A stretch of 64,000 nucleotides of DNA. Source: Bacteroidetes bacterium MED-G20 (lineage in GTDB: Bacteria; Bacteroidota; Bacteroidia; Flavobacteriales_D; Parvicellaceae). Every line of letters starts with the position of its first letter. The first letter of the stretch is position 1. The stretch covers positions 1-64,000 of the forward strand of contig CAJJCR010000006.1 in NCBI GenBank assembly GCA_905182745.1, given 5' to 3'. The translations under genes and the position numbers were made by a program. Below the pieces are notes generated by a model, which was not told the origin of the DNA, made no database searches, and saw only the letters and a list, made by a program, of their open reading frames with translations. Below, piece by piece: positions 1 to 10,087 of this stretch.

Positions 1-3000
1 ATTTTGCTGCGCTAAATTTGCAGTTTGATAATTAGTTTCTCTTATAATTCCTTCTGGCAGCACATAATTTATTGGGTCTCTTGTTCCATTGTCTTCCAAG
101 TTAACTGCACTAACATTAAAAAAAGTATTGGCTTCTTCATTCTGAATGAATTCTCCATTAGACAATAAACTGCCCAAATACCTTCTCCATTCTCCCCTTA
201 TAAGCTCTAGTCTTGCAAATCGTAGAGTTACATTTTCATTCCACCCATGTAAGAAACATTCTTATAAATCTTATAGATCTAAAATCCTGAATATCATTTA
301 CTCTTTTTGAAAATGAGGTAACCGGAACTCTGAATTGGTACCAATAAACTTCTTTTTGAGTATCTGGATCGATATAAAGAACCTTGTCGGTAACAAAGTT
401 TTTACCTACTTCCATTTTATTGGGCTTGAAATCAATTTTATATTGAAAATAGCTCTCCGATTCACTTAGGTTATTATCTAGGTTTATATCTTCCACATTG
501 GGAAGGGTAGAAGCTGAAGTTGGATACCGGTCTGCATTCATAGTGTCAGACATTTCAGATGTTGGTGAATTTCCTTCCGGGCTGTTATAGTTTTTGTACC
601 TGTCTCTTATGCTTAACTCTTCTTGGTCATAATCATCATCTCGATAATAGTTGAAATTATCTGCTGACGGGTCGTTTAAAAAGTTAGTTAAAACATTTGG
701 ATCGGAAATGTGATTTTGGATCTTTGGCAACATAATTATTGAAATAAGACAATTCCTGATTGTCGGATAATCCATCAAACCCAATATCTTGAAATTGTCT
801 GGAAGATAAATTATTATCAAACGCGTTGACAACTACTTGAGTATTTGGGACAACCCCCCAAGAGGTATATTCCAATTCGCTGGAATAGGTGTCGTAATCT
901 CCATCTGGTGGCAACCCGTTTTCAAATGCCTTTCTGCCATCTCTTAACAAATCCTCTGAAACAGTTCCCAAGGTTAAAGTAAAACTCACCACCAGAACTA
1001 TTCTCTGAATCTTCATTGAAAGGGTCCATTACCCAGAACTGAATAAATTCAATATTTGCAGCTTCAAAATCATTGGTTGTTAGTGTTCTCATGATTCCTC
1101 CCCATCTAGTTTCTGGATCATTCAATTCCCCGCTAGAAGGATCAATTCCAGAGGAGTAATTATTGGATTCTACATCAAAATTATAGGGTCCTCTCTCTTT
1201 GGGATAGTAGGAAATATCAAAAACTGGGATATTGGTTAACTGTCCAGTGCCTAATTGTTTATTTGGGAAAACCTCGTCAACAAGTACTTGTCTCATTAGG
1301 TGGTTGTCTTGAAACGCAGAACCTTTGATATGGCTTGGGGTTAAAGAAGATGTTCTACTGTGAAACAAAGGATCAATTACATACCAAGAAAACTTTGCTC
1401 TGTTTTTTCCATAGTTAATGTCGTTGTATAAAGATGCTTCTGGAAACAGGTCTGGTTGTCCTTGAGGAACAGAGGCTAAAACCCAATTATTTATAGTCCT
1501 AATGTCTATTGCGCTTTGGCTTCCCTCGAAATCATCTATGTAGGAAGATCCGTTTTCTTGTGTAATGTCAATAGCTTTGTTATGTCCTGGTATTAAAGCT
1601 GCTAATTCTCCAGAAAAATTAACCATAGATTTTTTCTTGGTTTCAATAAACGGAAGCATATCCACCAATTTAGTCAAGGCGGGGACTTCCTTTCTAAAGC
1701 CTCCATCCAGCCCAAGCATAGTATTTGAAATTGGTTCGTCGCCGGCATTTACCTTTGGGAGTTAGAGGTCTTTCTTTTAATTTGAGAATTGTTGCCCCAA
1801 TATTGGCATCCTTATTTATTTTATAGTCTAAATGAGTCCCAAGAAGTGTTTTCATTTGAACACTAAATAAAGAGTTGCTCTCTAAAGAAATTTTAATTGG
1901 GGTACCAGAACTTAATATCCCATCGTCTAAAATCTTTACTCTTCCTAAATTATAGTCTACCATATATTGAGATCCTTCAATTAAAATTTGACCACCTGCA
2001 GTAACTACGACCGACCCCTGGGGGATATTCATTGCATTTAACGAGATTTCCGAACTAACTGAAGACTGGTATCTGCCTTTTATTTTAAACCTATTGATTT
2101 CTGGCAATTGCTGTGCGGCAGTTTTGGTGCTATCGTATAATTGAGTAAAAGCTACTTTGTCTATTATAGTGGATGAAATTCCCTCATTTAGCATTTTTTG
2201 TTTTAAAGTTTTTCCGAAGGGTTCTACGGTGGTAAAATACAACCTCCCGTTTCTTGGATTTATGGTTCCTCCATTGGGGATTTTGCCTTGATTGGCAGTT
2301 ATAGGAACAAAATCAAATAATCCATCTTGATACATTTGTTGCTGTTGATTCAATCTATCCAAATCTAATAGTTGAATTAAAAGTTTGTCATCCACCCCAG
2401 TTTTAGGAATGTAATTAATATCAATAGATGTTAGAGGGTTATTATACCATATATCTAATCTGAAATTATTTCGGAGCCACTTGGTATGCGCCAAGAGAAT
2501 AGACATTCTTCATCATCAAATCCCAAAGCTTTTTCTTTGGGTTTCTAACGGTAGACTTTAGTAATTTTAAAAATAAAGCATTTTGTCCTGCTACTCCATC
2601 TGTAGAAAGTTCTCCAACTTGGTAAGTTTTTCCAGCGTAGGTATATTGGTAAGAGACCCCTAAGAACTTGATCGTTGTTCAAGGACTGATTTAAAGAAAT
2701 AAAACCCAAAACAGAATTGTAGGTAAACTCATTTGGAGAAAGCATTCTTGCATTCTCTACCTTTTCAAACTCTATTCCTTGTTCCATATTGTAACTTGGA
2801 CCTGAAAGTTCGTTACTAGCATTTACATAGTTTCTGACATTGGAATTAGAGACGATGTTGTTGTAAAGTCCATTGTGGCCATTATCTGGAACTGTAGAAA
2901 GGTCCCGAATTCCATAATTGATTTTCTAAATTATTGACGTTTGGCTCCCCTAAGTCTGTAAAACACAAAATATTTCTTGTGTTTTGAACTGAGTTATTTC

Positions 3001-4039
3001 TATTGGTAACCCAAACTTCAATTCGTTGAATTTGAACACCAGAAGTAATCAAAGGCAGAGTTCTCATAGACTGATCATAGGTGTCTCTGTAATGAAAACT
3101 TAGAAAAAAATGACGGTTTTCTTCGTAATTGTCTGCATTTATCTCGAATTCATTGAGTTGAGCTCCACCAGAAACTTCAATTTCTTTTTTCTGTCCTTTT
3201 TGCTGAGACAAAACAGTGGTAGCAGTGAGTTTTCCAAATTTCAATTCTGATTTAATTCCAAATAAACTTTGACTACCTGAAATCAATGTGCTATTTAATG
3301 GAAGAGTAACATTCCCTGCTTCTAATTTTTGTAAAATATCGTCCTCTTTTCCTGAATAATCTAAATTCAATTGGTTGTCAAAATCAAAAGTAGCTTCAGT
3401 ATTGTAATTAAACCCTAAGTCCATTAAATCACCTATTTTTCCAGTAAGATTCATTTGTATTTTTTGGTCAAAATTAAAAACCGTCATTTTTCTGTTTCTT
3501 TCTGGAAGTACAGGGTTATCCGTTCGTGAAGTATTAAGTCCAAAACTTAATTCTGCAGAACCTTGAGGCCTAATTTCAACAAAGTCACTTCCAAAAATCT
3601 TCTTAGCAGGTGGTTCATTAATTTTTATCTCGTCTTCTACAGTTTTATATTTATAATCTGACATCTCGTCCAAATTCTTTTTCCAAAAATCAGTCATGGA
3701 CTTTTCGTGTTGCATCTTTAAATAATCGTTCAACGACACTTCACTTGAGGGTCTATAATTAAGAGAATCCCCAAGTAAAGAATTAAATATATATTGACCA
3801 GTTAGTGGATTGTACTGAACGTTGTTTTGAATATTTAAAGGGAGTTGAAAATCTATTAATCCCAATGAAAAGTTGGTGGGGTCTAAAGGGTCATTTATAG
3901 GAAATATTAAATCTATTTCCGGAGAATCTAGTGCTATAGCGGGGGCATAAGGATATTGTTTGGCTTCGATCTTTAGTCCTATTAGAACGACCAAAACAAT
4001 TAATAAAACTGCTTTACTTTTAAAAAAATAATTTAACAA
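1..4039 (-). CDS. sprA: T9SS translocon protein SprA (Sov), N-terminal part, frameshifted
   Basis: SprA forms the very large outer-membrane beta-barrel channel of the type IX secretion system. The N-terminus has a signal peptide (hydrophobic stretch VLLIVLVVLIGL). Collated fragments carry SprA hallmarks: LKLLKS followed by WDLMMKNVYSLGAYQ, SYIDDFEGSQSAIDIR, QFWVMDPF, GGEFYFNLGN, RYPTSASTLPNVEDIN, and RFARLELIRGEWRRY near the window edge. About 1,340 of the usual ~2,400 residues lie here; the rest is beyond position 1. The reading frame steps seven times, near 2880, 2670, 2490, 1710, 1010, 740 and 245, and every step fits one extra base. This looks like sequence error rather than decay because conservation continues across each break. 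It lies 9 bp downstream of ruvA, a gene order I recall from other flavobacteria. Confidence 0.93.
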
Positions 4040-4048
4040 TGTGTCTTT

Positions 4049-4630
4049 TTAAACAGCTTTAAGTGTCATTTTAATAAGCTCTTCAACGGAGGAAATATCA
4101 TTATTTTTTAATATCTCATCAATTGTATTAGAAGCTTTTTTCTTATCTATACCCAAAACCACCAATCCAGATAACGCTTCATTTTTATAGGTATTGCCTT
4201 GAGGAGATAAAAAATCGCTATTGGATTCTATTTTATCCAGCTTTCCTTTAAGATCTACAATTATTCTTTGTGCGGACTTCAGTCCAATTCCCTTTACACT
4301 TTTAAAAGCATTTACATCGCTTTGATCTACTGCTTGAGCAACTTCGGCTGGTTTCATAGACGATAAAACCATTAAAGCAGTACTTGCTCCAACTCCAGAA
4401 ACATTGATTAGTTCTCTAAACATCATTCTCTCTTCTTCCTCTGAAAATCCAAATAAAATATGTGCGTCCTCTCTTACGATTAAGTGACTAAAAAGCCTTA
4501 ACTTTCCCTTGGACGGAAGTCCATCATAAGTATTCAAGGAAATATTTAGCATATAGCCAACCCCATTTACATCAATTACTACATGTGTCGGTGTTTTTGA
4601 TTCTAAAATTCCTTCAATATGTGCTATCAT
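4049..4630 (-). CDS. ruvA: Holliday junction branch migration protein RuvA
   Basis: RuvA binds four-way DNA junctions and loads the RuvB helicase for branch migration. The 193-aa length fits the family. The N-terminal OB-fold (MIAHIEG start, residues 1-65) is followed by two helix-hairpin-helix motifs, VSGVGASTA near residues 77-85 and VKGIGLKSA near 112-120, and a C-terminal domain that normally contacts RuvB. It sits between maeB (2 bp upstream) and sprA (9 bp downstream), so the three are probably co-transcribed. The ruvB gene is elsewhere in the window at 19.6 kb, so ruvA and ruvB are not in one operon. Confidence 0.96.
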   Translation of the reverse strand: MIAHIEGILESKTPTHVVIDVNGVGYMLNISLNTYDGLPSKGKLRLFSHLIVREDAHILFGFSEEEERMMFRELINVSGVGASTALMVLSSMKPAEVAQAVDQSDVNAFKSVKGIGLKSAQRIIVDLKGKLDKIESNSDFLSPQGNTYKNEALSGLVVLGIDKKKASNTIDEILKNNDISSVEELIKMTLKAV

Positions 4631-4632
4631 AA

Positions 4633-6913
4633 TTATTTACGGTTTTGTACATCTACTACTCCTAGAGTAATCATATTTAATATCTCTCTTACTGATGAAC
4701 CTATTTGAAGAACATGAACTGGTTTTTTCATGCCAAGTAATACTGGTCCAATAGCTTCTCTATCGCCCATTTCTTTAACCAACTTATAAGCAATATTACC
4801 CGCACTTAAGCTTGGGAATATTAAAGTATTGGCACTTTGATCTGATAGTAAAGAAAAAGGGAAAAAGTCATTAATCAACTCATTATTAACTGCAAAATTA
4901 GCTTGCAATTCTCCGTCTACAACCAATCCCGGGATGATTTCTCGTGCAAAATTTTAGTTGCCTCTCTCATTTTAATTGCATCTGCCCCTTCATTAGAACC
5001 AAAATTTGAGTAACTCAACATAGCAATTTTAGGTTTTATTTTGTATTGTTTTACAGTTCTAGCTACCAAAAGAGTAATATCCACAATCTCTTCAACTGTT
5101 GGATCAATATTGACCGTAGTGTCTGCAAAAAACATTGGCCCATCTTTACTTATTAAAATATACATTCCTGCTATTTTATTAAGTCCTTTTTCTACGCCAA
5201 TAACTCTTAAAGCAGGGCGAATTGAATCTTTATAGCTTCTTGTTAGTCCAGAAATCATCACATCTGCCAGCCCGGTTTCTACCATTGCAGCAGCAAAATA
5301 ATTCCTTTCCCTCATTAATTTTTTTGCCTCATGAAAAGTCAGCCCTCTTCGTTTTCTCTTTTTATGTAAAATTTCTGCAAATATTTCTCTGTGTTTTAAT
5401 TCGCTTTCGTTTCGTCGGGTCAATAATCTCGCAATTGGATAAGTCTAAATTGTATTCATCTATTATTTTTTGAATATTGTGTTTCTTTCCAAGTAAGATT
5501 GGAATTGCAATTCCCTCTTCCAAAGCCATGGCCGCAGCTTTCAAGATTTTGTAGTGGTCAGCCTCTGCAAAAACTACTTTTTTAGGACTTCTTTTAGCTT
5601 TTGAAGTTAAGTTTCTAATGAATTTGTTATCTAAGTCCTAGACGTTGCATTAGTTCTAGCTCATATTTTTTCCAATCCTTAATTGGCTCTTTAGCAACTC
5701 CAGATTCTATGGCAGCCTTGGCTACCGCAGGAGCGACCCAGTAAATTAACCTTGGGTCTAGTGGTTTTGGGATAATTTGCGTGCGTCCAAATGAAATAAT
5801 TTTGGCATCATATGCCTCATTGACTTCATCAGGCACTGGCTCCTTAGCCAAGCTGGGCTATTGCGTTAACTGCAGCTGCGAGTTTCATTTCCTCGTTAAT
5901 CTTTGTGGCTCTTACGTCTAGATGCTCCTCGAAATATATATGGAAACCCAAGTACGTTATTTACCTGGTTTGGATGATCAGATCTTCCAGTAGCCATTAT
6001 CACATCGTCCCTTGTTTCTAAAGCAATATCGTATTCAATTTCTGGATTTGGATTTGCTAAGGCAAAAACTATTGGATTTTTTGCCATACTTTTAATCATC
6101 TGGGGTTGAACAACCCCACCTTTAGAAAGGCCTAGAAAAACATCTGCATTTACAAATGCTTTTTCCAAGGAAACATCTTGGCTTTTTTGTATAAAAAACT
6201 TTTTGTTTTCATCCAAATCTTTTCGTTTAGCATGAATTAAACCCTTGGAATCAAACATGAAAATATTTTCTTTCTTAACACCTAAAGATAGGTATAGCTT
6301 CACACAGGACTGAGCAGAAGCACCTGCTCCACTTACCACTACCTTAACTTTTTCAATTTTTTTATTTGCAATTTCTAACGCATTTAATAATGCTGCAGAT
6401 GAAATAATTGCTGTACCATGTTGATCATCATGCATCACAGGAATATCTAATTCCTTTTTTAAACGCTCTTCTATTATAAAAGCTTCTGGAGCTTTATATC
6501 TTCTAAATTAATTCCTCCAAATAGTTGGAGAAATAGCTTTAACAGTGTCTATAAATTTATCAATATTTGTTTCGTTAATTTCAATATCAAAGACATCAAT
6601 ATCAGCAAATATTTTAAAAAGCAATACCCTTTCCTTCCATTACTGGTTTTGAAGCTTCTGGTCCAATATCTCCCAATCCTAAAACAGCAGTTCCATTAGA
6701 AATTACAGCAACCAAGTTTCCTTTTGCGGTATACTTATATACTTTGTCTTTATCTTTACTAATAGCTAGACATGGTTCTGCAACTCCAGGAGAGTATGCC
6801 AACGATAAATCTCTTTGTGAGGAATATGGTTTTGTTGGAACCACCTCAATTTTTCCCTTTCTTCCAGAGCTATGGTAATCTAGAGCGTCTTTTTTCAATT
6901 GTTTTTCTGACAT
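4633..6913 (-). CDS. maeB: NADP-dependent malic enzyme with C-terminal phosphotransacetylase-like domain, frameshifted
   Basis: This cytoplasmic enzyme decarboxylates malate to pyruvate and makes NADPH. The order of conserved pieces is complete: [41 protein letters not shown] (catalytic/metal region), [12 protein letters not shown] (nucleotide-binding loop), [10 protein letters not shown] and [17 protein letters not shown], then a PTA-like half of about 330 residues ending VVDVQNRK. Translation needs about six single-base insertions (near 6628, 6520, 5915, 5853, 5640 and 5420) and two deletions (near 6497 and 4940) to be repaired. The repaired length, about 760 aa, is normal for MaeB. I prefer the MSEKQL start at 6913 over one ten codons upstream at 6943. 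First gene of a maeB-ruvA-sprA run. Confidence 0.92.
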
Positions 6914-7093
6914 AAGTCGAGTATTGTTAGCTAATTTAAACAACTGTATACAATACGATACATAAATTCTTACTTATTGTATAACAAATTGTTGTTAATG
7001 AAAAAGGTAGCTTCTAAATACAATTAGAGATAACAACTTTAAGAACATGGATTTATGTTCATTCAAAATTGAAAAATTAAAATAAAGAAATTA

Positions 7094-7795
7094 TTATTTT
7101 AAAATCAATTTATCGCTTTTTAAGAGTTGATTTCCATTGGAAATTTGATAGGAATATATCCCAGGTTTTAAATGCCCTAAATCAACATTATTTATTGACG
7201 AATTCAGGTTTGCAGAAAATACTTTTTTACCTGAAATATCGAAAAGTAAAAATAAATTATTATTAGAAAGATTCGGAATTTCAATATTCAAAAAATCAGC
7301 ACTAGGATTAGGATAAGCTAAAATACTTTCATCTTTTATTTCGGATAAATCTACTGTGTTTACAATGTTTACATCTACAGAATCTAAAGGGTTGTCATTT
7401 GCATCTAAAACATAGTATCTAATAAGTACAGTTCCGCCATCATAAAAGTAAAAGGTTCCCTTCATTAAACATGAGTCACCAGGCTGAACAGGATTAGAGG
7501 CAGGAGTAGTCCAATCACTTCCAAAACAAGAATAGCATAAATTATTGTCACAAAACTGATCGTTAAAAAGTGTGTCATTTGTACTAAGAACAACCCTTCT
7601 AAACTTAATATCTTGTGCTGTTGAGCCGGTGTTTTGACAATGCATATAAACATCAAAACCTGCATAATCTTTAACAATATTTATTGTTTGGCCATTATAA
7701 ATCACTCCTGGATCATCATCCCAAAGAACGTTTATTTGAGAAGTTGAAAATAAGCTGGAAAAAACGATACTAAGAGTAAATAAAATATGCTTCAT
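7094..7795 (-). CDS. Secreted protein with type A T9SS C-terminal sorting domain
   Basis: A 233-aa protein with a signal peptide (MKHILFTLSIVFSSLFSTSQ) and a C-terminal type A sorting domain. The latter shows AYPNPSADFLNIEIP, LFDISGKKVF and LKPGIYSYQISNGN before LLKSDKLILK, the usual pattern for T9SS cargo that is cleaved and attached to the cell surface or released. The roughly 130-residue mature part has several cysteines (FCDNNLCYSCFGSDW) and resembles no enzyme I recognise; a beta-sandwich is likely. It depends on the SprA channel encoded nearby. A TATATTTG promoter element lies just upstream. Export route confident; biochemical role unknown. Confidence 0.85.
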   Translation of the reverse strand: MKHILFTLSIVFSSLFSTSQINVLWDDDPGVIYNGQTINIVKDYAGFDVYMHCQNTGSTAQDIKFRRVVLSTNDTLFNDQFCDNNLCYSCFGSDWTTPASNPVQPGDSCLMKGTFYFYDGGTVLIRYYVLDANDNPLDSVDVNIVNTVDLSEIKDESILAYPNPSADFLNIEIPNLSNNNLFLLFDISGKKVFSANLNSSINNVDLGHLKPGIYSYQISNGNQLLKSDKLILK

Positions 7796-7806
7796 AATTT
7801 TTTTTT

Positions 7807-7814
7807 CAAATATA
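7807..7814 (-). promoter_or_regulatory. -7 promoter element (TATATTTG) for the T9SS cargo gene
   Basis: The plus strand reads CAAATATA, so the minus strand has TATATTTG, an exact match to the Bacteroidota -7 consensus TAnnTTTG. It ends 12 bp before the start codon at 7795, giving a very short leader. No clear -33 TTG was found. Confidence 0.45.
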
Positions 7815-7882
7815 AGGAATTAAACTTTCCATAATAAATTATGGTTATTTCTAGTAAATAATTCTATTTTTATAGAATGTAG

Positions 7883-7903
7883 GTTGAATATATTTGGTTC
7901 AAC
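7883..7903 (+). promoter_or_regulatory. Promoter with -7 TATATTTG inside an inverted repeat, upstream of the TlpA/DUF6029/Omp28 operon
   Basis: TATATTTG at 7889-7896 matches TAnnTTTG. It sits in the 9-nt gap of a perfect 6-bp inverted repeat, GTTGAA (7883-7888) and TTCAAC (7898-7903), about 33 bp before the ATG at 7937. Symmetric arms flanking a -7 box are the expected geometry for a dimeric repressor site, but a chance repeat in AT-rich DNA is possible. Confidence 0.45.
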
Positions 7904-7936
7904 TTTTAATAAATGATTTAAAATTAATTAACATTT

Positions 7937-8419
7937 ATGAATAAAATTTTTTTATCCCTTAGTTTAAGTTTAATTATTTCACTTGGTTATTCCCAATTAC
8001 CTAACATAAATTTAAAAGATGTAAATGGAGTTACTAAAAACCTATCTAAATTCAGTAATAATGGGAATCCAATCATTATTAGTTTTTGGGCGACATGGTG
8101 CAAGCCATGTAAAGCAGAATTAAATACAATCGCAGAAGAGTACGATGATTGGACAGATGAAACTGGGGTTAAATTAATAGCAGTATCTATTGACGATGCA
8201 AGGTCAAGCACAAGAGTAGAACCATATATTAATGCTCAAGGTTGGGAATATTTGGTTTTGTTAGACCCAAATGGAGATCTCAAAAGGGCTATGAATGTTA
8301 ATAATGTTCCTCACACTTTTTTAGTAGATGGAAATGGTAAAATTGTCTGGGATCACAATAATTATTCCCCAGGAGATGAAGAGGAGCTTTACGAAGAACT
8401 CGTTAAAATTGCTAAATGA
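7937..8419 (+). CDS. TlpA-like thiol-disulfide oxidoreductase, periplasmic
   Basis: A 160-aa thioredoxin-fold protein with a signal peptide (MNKIFLSLSLSLIISLGYSQ) and the active-site motif WATWCKPC (Cys55 and Cys58). The cis-proline loop is NVPHTFLVD. These two cysteines are its only ones. TlpA-family proteins act in the periplasm, usually reducing a dedicated partner. It overlaps the DUF6029 gene by 4 bp (ATGA) and is followed by an Omp28-family lipoprotein, so its partners are probably these two cell-envelope proteins, each of which carries a close cysteine pair. This is inferred from context. A promoter-like TATATTTG lies upstream. Confidence 0.9.
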   Translation: MNKIFLSLSLSLIISLGYSQLPNINLKDVNGVTKNLSKFSNNGNPIIISFWATWCKPCKAELNTIAEEYDDWTDETGVKLIAVSIDDARSSTRVEPYINAQGWEYLVLLDPNGDLKRAMNVNNVPHTFLVDGNGKIVWDHNNYSPGDEEELYEELVKIAK

Positions 8420-10086
8420 AAAAAATATTTTTATTTTTTTTAGCATTTAATTTATCAGCCAATGTCTTTAGTCAAGAAACCTCGCCTGGAGTAATTTCTG
8501 GAAACATACAAGCAATTGGTCAATATTACCAAGAAGATACTCTTATAAATGCTGCACTTCCAGATCATCTTTATGGTTTCAACGGATTTGCCAATATAAA
8601 TTTTCAAAAAGGAGATTTTAGAGCAGGAATCAGATACGAAAGTTACCTAAATACATTGGAGGGTTATCCAACTTCGTTTTCTGGAACTGGAATTGGGTAC
8701 CGTTATATCTCTTGGCAAAATGACAATGTTGGAGTGACTATTGGAAATTTCTACGATCAGTTTGGTAGTGGGATGATATTCAGGGCTTATGAAGAAAGGC
8801 AGCTAGGGATAGACAACTCATTGGATGGCATTAAACTAACTTACGAACCTTTAAAGGGGGTTTATCTAAAAGGAATGATTGGCAAACAAAGACATATGTT
8901 TGTAGATGGATTGGTAAATGGAAATGGTATAATAAGAGCAATTGATGGTGAGTTTAATCTTAACGAATTATTTGAAGACTCTTCTAGAAATTCAAAGCTT
9001 AAGGCTTCAATTGGAGCTAGTTTTGTTAGTAAATTCAATGATGACAATAAGACGCCCATTTTTAATCTACCTAAAAATGTTGGTTCATCCTCGCTAAGAT
9101 TGAATTTAAGATATAATAAAATCCGTTTTAACGGGGAATATGTCCATAAAATAAATGATCCTTACCCAGATAATCAAAATGAAAACTTTAACTATATCTA
9201 TAAAAATGGAGAGGGTTTATTATTTAATTTGGGGTATTCTACCAAAGGATTTGCTGTAGATTTCTCTGCAAAACATATGGATAACATGTTGTGGAGATCT
9301 ACCAATGTTAATGTTGGTCCAACTGATCTTTTAATCGGATATTTACCTGCATTAACCAAACAACACACCTATAATTTAGCTGCAACTCTTTACCCATACG
9401 CTACTAATTTTTATGGTGAAATTGCCTACCAAGCTGATGTTTTATTTAAAATCCCTAAAAAAACACTTATTGGAGGTAAATATGGAACATCTGTTGCAAT
9501 AAACTTTGCTACAGACTATACGCCTGAAAGAACATTTATTGACGATATGGATGGAGCTAGGACTAGCTATACAACTAGATATTTTGCTAAATCTGATAGT
9601 CTACTATTCCAAGATTTTAATATGGAGATTAAAAGAAAAATTAATAAAAAACTTAAACTCAATTTGAATTATTTTAATTTTAAATTTAACGATGATGCAG
9701 TAAAAGTAGCTGGTTATTATAAAATGATTTACGCTCAAATTTTAGTTTTGGATTTAACCTATAAAATCAATAGATACCATTCTTTAAGATTTGAAACTCA
9801 AGGTATGTGGACTGAACAAGACAAAGGAAATTGGGCTTTCGGACAAATAGAATATACTTTTAGTCCTCATTGGTATTTAGCAATTTTAGACCAATATAAT
9901 TACGGTAATAAAAATATTGAAAAAAGAATTCATTATGGCTTAATTTCCGGAGGTTATATAAATGGCTCTCATAGGTTCTCCTTACAATATGGAAAACAAA
10001 GAGCTGGTGTTTTTTGTGTAGGAGGTGTTTGTAGAGCCGTTCCCGCGTCAAATGGATTAACATTTTCTTTTACTTCAAGTTTTTGA
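8416..10086 (+). CDS. DUF6029 family outer-membrane beta-barrel-like protein
   Basis: A 556-aa protein with an N-terminal signal peptide (cut after ANVFSQ) and alternating aromatic/glycine-rich strands ending in a C-terminal aromatic residue (FSFTSSF), typical of an outer-membrane beta barrel. Family features include the N-terminal GNIQAIGQYYQED and the C-terminal GVFCVGGVCRAVPASNG. Cys534 and Cys539 in that last motif are the only cysteines in the whole protein, so they probably form or exchange a disulfide. The start overlaps the end of the TlpA-like gene by 4 bp and the next gene begins 1 bp after its stop, so the three are translationally coupled. The function of DUF6029 is not known to me. 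Confidence 0.8.
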   Translation: MKKIFLFFLAFNLSANVFSQETSPGVISGNIQAIGQYYQEDTLINAALPDHLYGFNGFANINFQKGDFRAGIRYESYLNTLEGYPTSFSGTGIGYRYISWQNDNVGVTIGNFYDQFGSGMIFRAYEERQLGIDNSLDGIKLTYEPLKGVYLKGMIGKQRHMFVDGLVNGNGIIRAIDGEFNLNELFEDSSRNSKLKASIGASFVSKFNDDNKTPIFNLPKNVGSSSLRLNLRYNKIRFNGEYVHKINDPYPDNQNENFNYIYKNGEGLLFNLGYSTKGFAVDFSAKHMDNMLWRSTNVNVGPTDLLIGYLPALTKQHTYNLAATLYPYATNFYGEIAYQADVLFKIPKKTLIGGKYGTSVAINFATDYTPERTFIDDMDGARTSYTTRYFAKSDSLLFQDFNMEIKRKINKKLKLNLNYFNFKFNDDAVKVAGYYKMIYAQILVLDLTYKINRYHSLRFETQGMWTEQDKGNWAFGQIEYTFSPHWYLAILDQYNYGNKNIEKRIHYGLISGGYINGSHRFSLQYGKQRAGVFCVGGVCRAVPASNGLTFSFTSSF

Positions 10087-10087
10087 T

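Noticed and set aside
1-4039. sprA as a true pseudogene or split gene
   Set aside because: Every break fits one extra base and conservation continues across each break; an intact T9SS is implied by PorX and T9SS cargo in the window.
6990-7093. Hairpin GAACAT/ATGTTC (7043-7060) as terminator of the T9SS cargo gene
   Set aside because: Short stem, no T-run on the minus strand after it.
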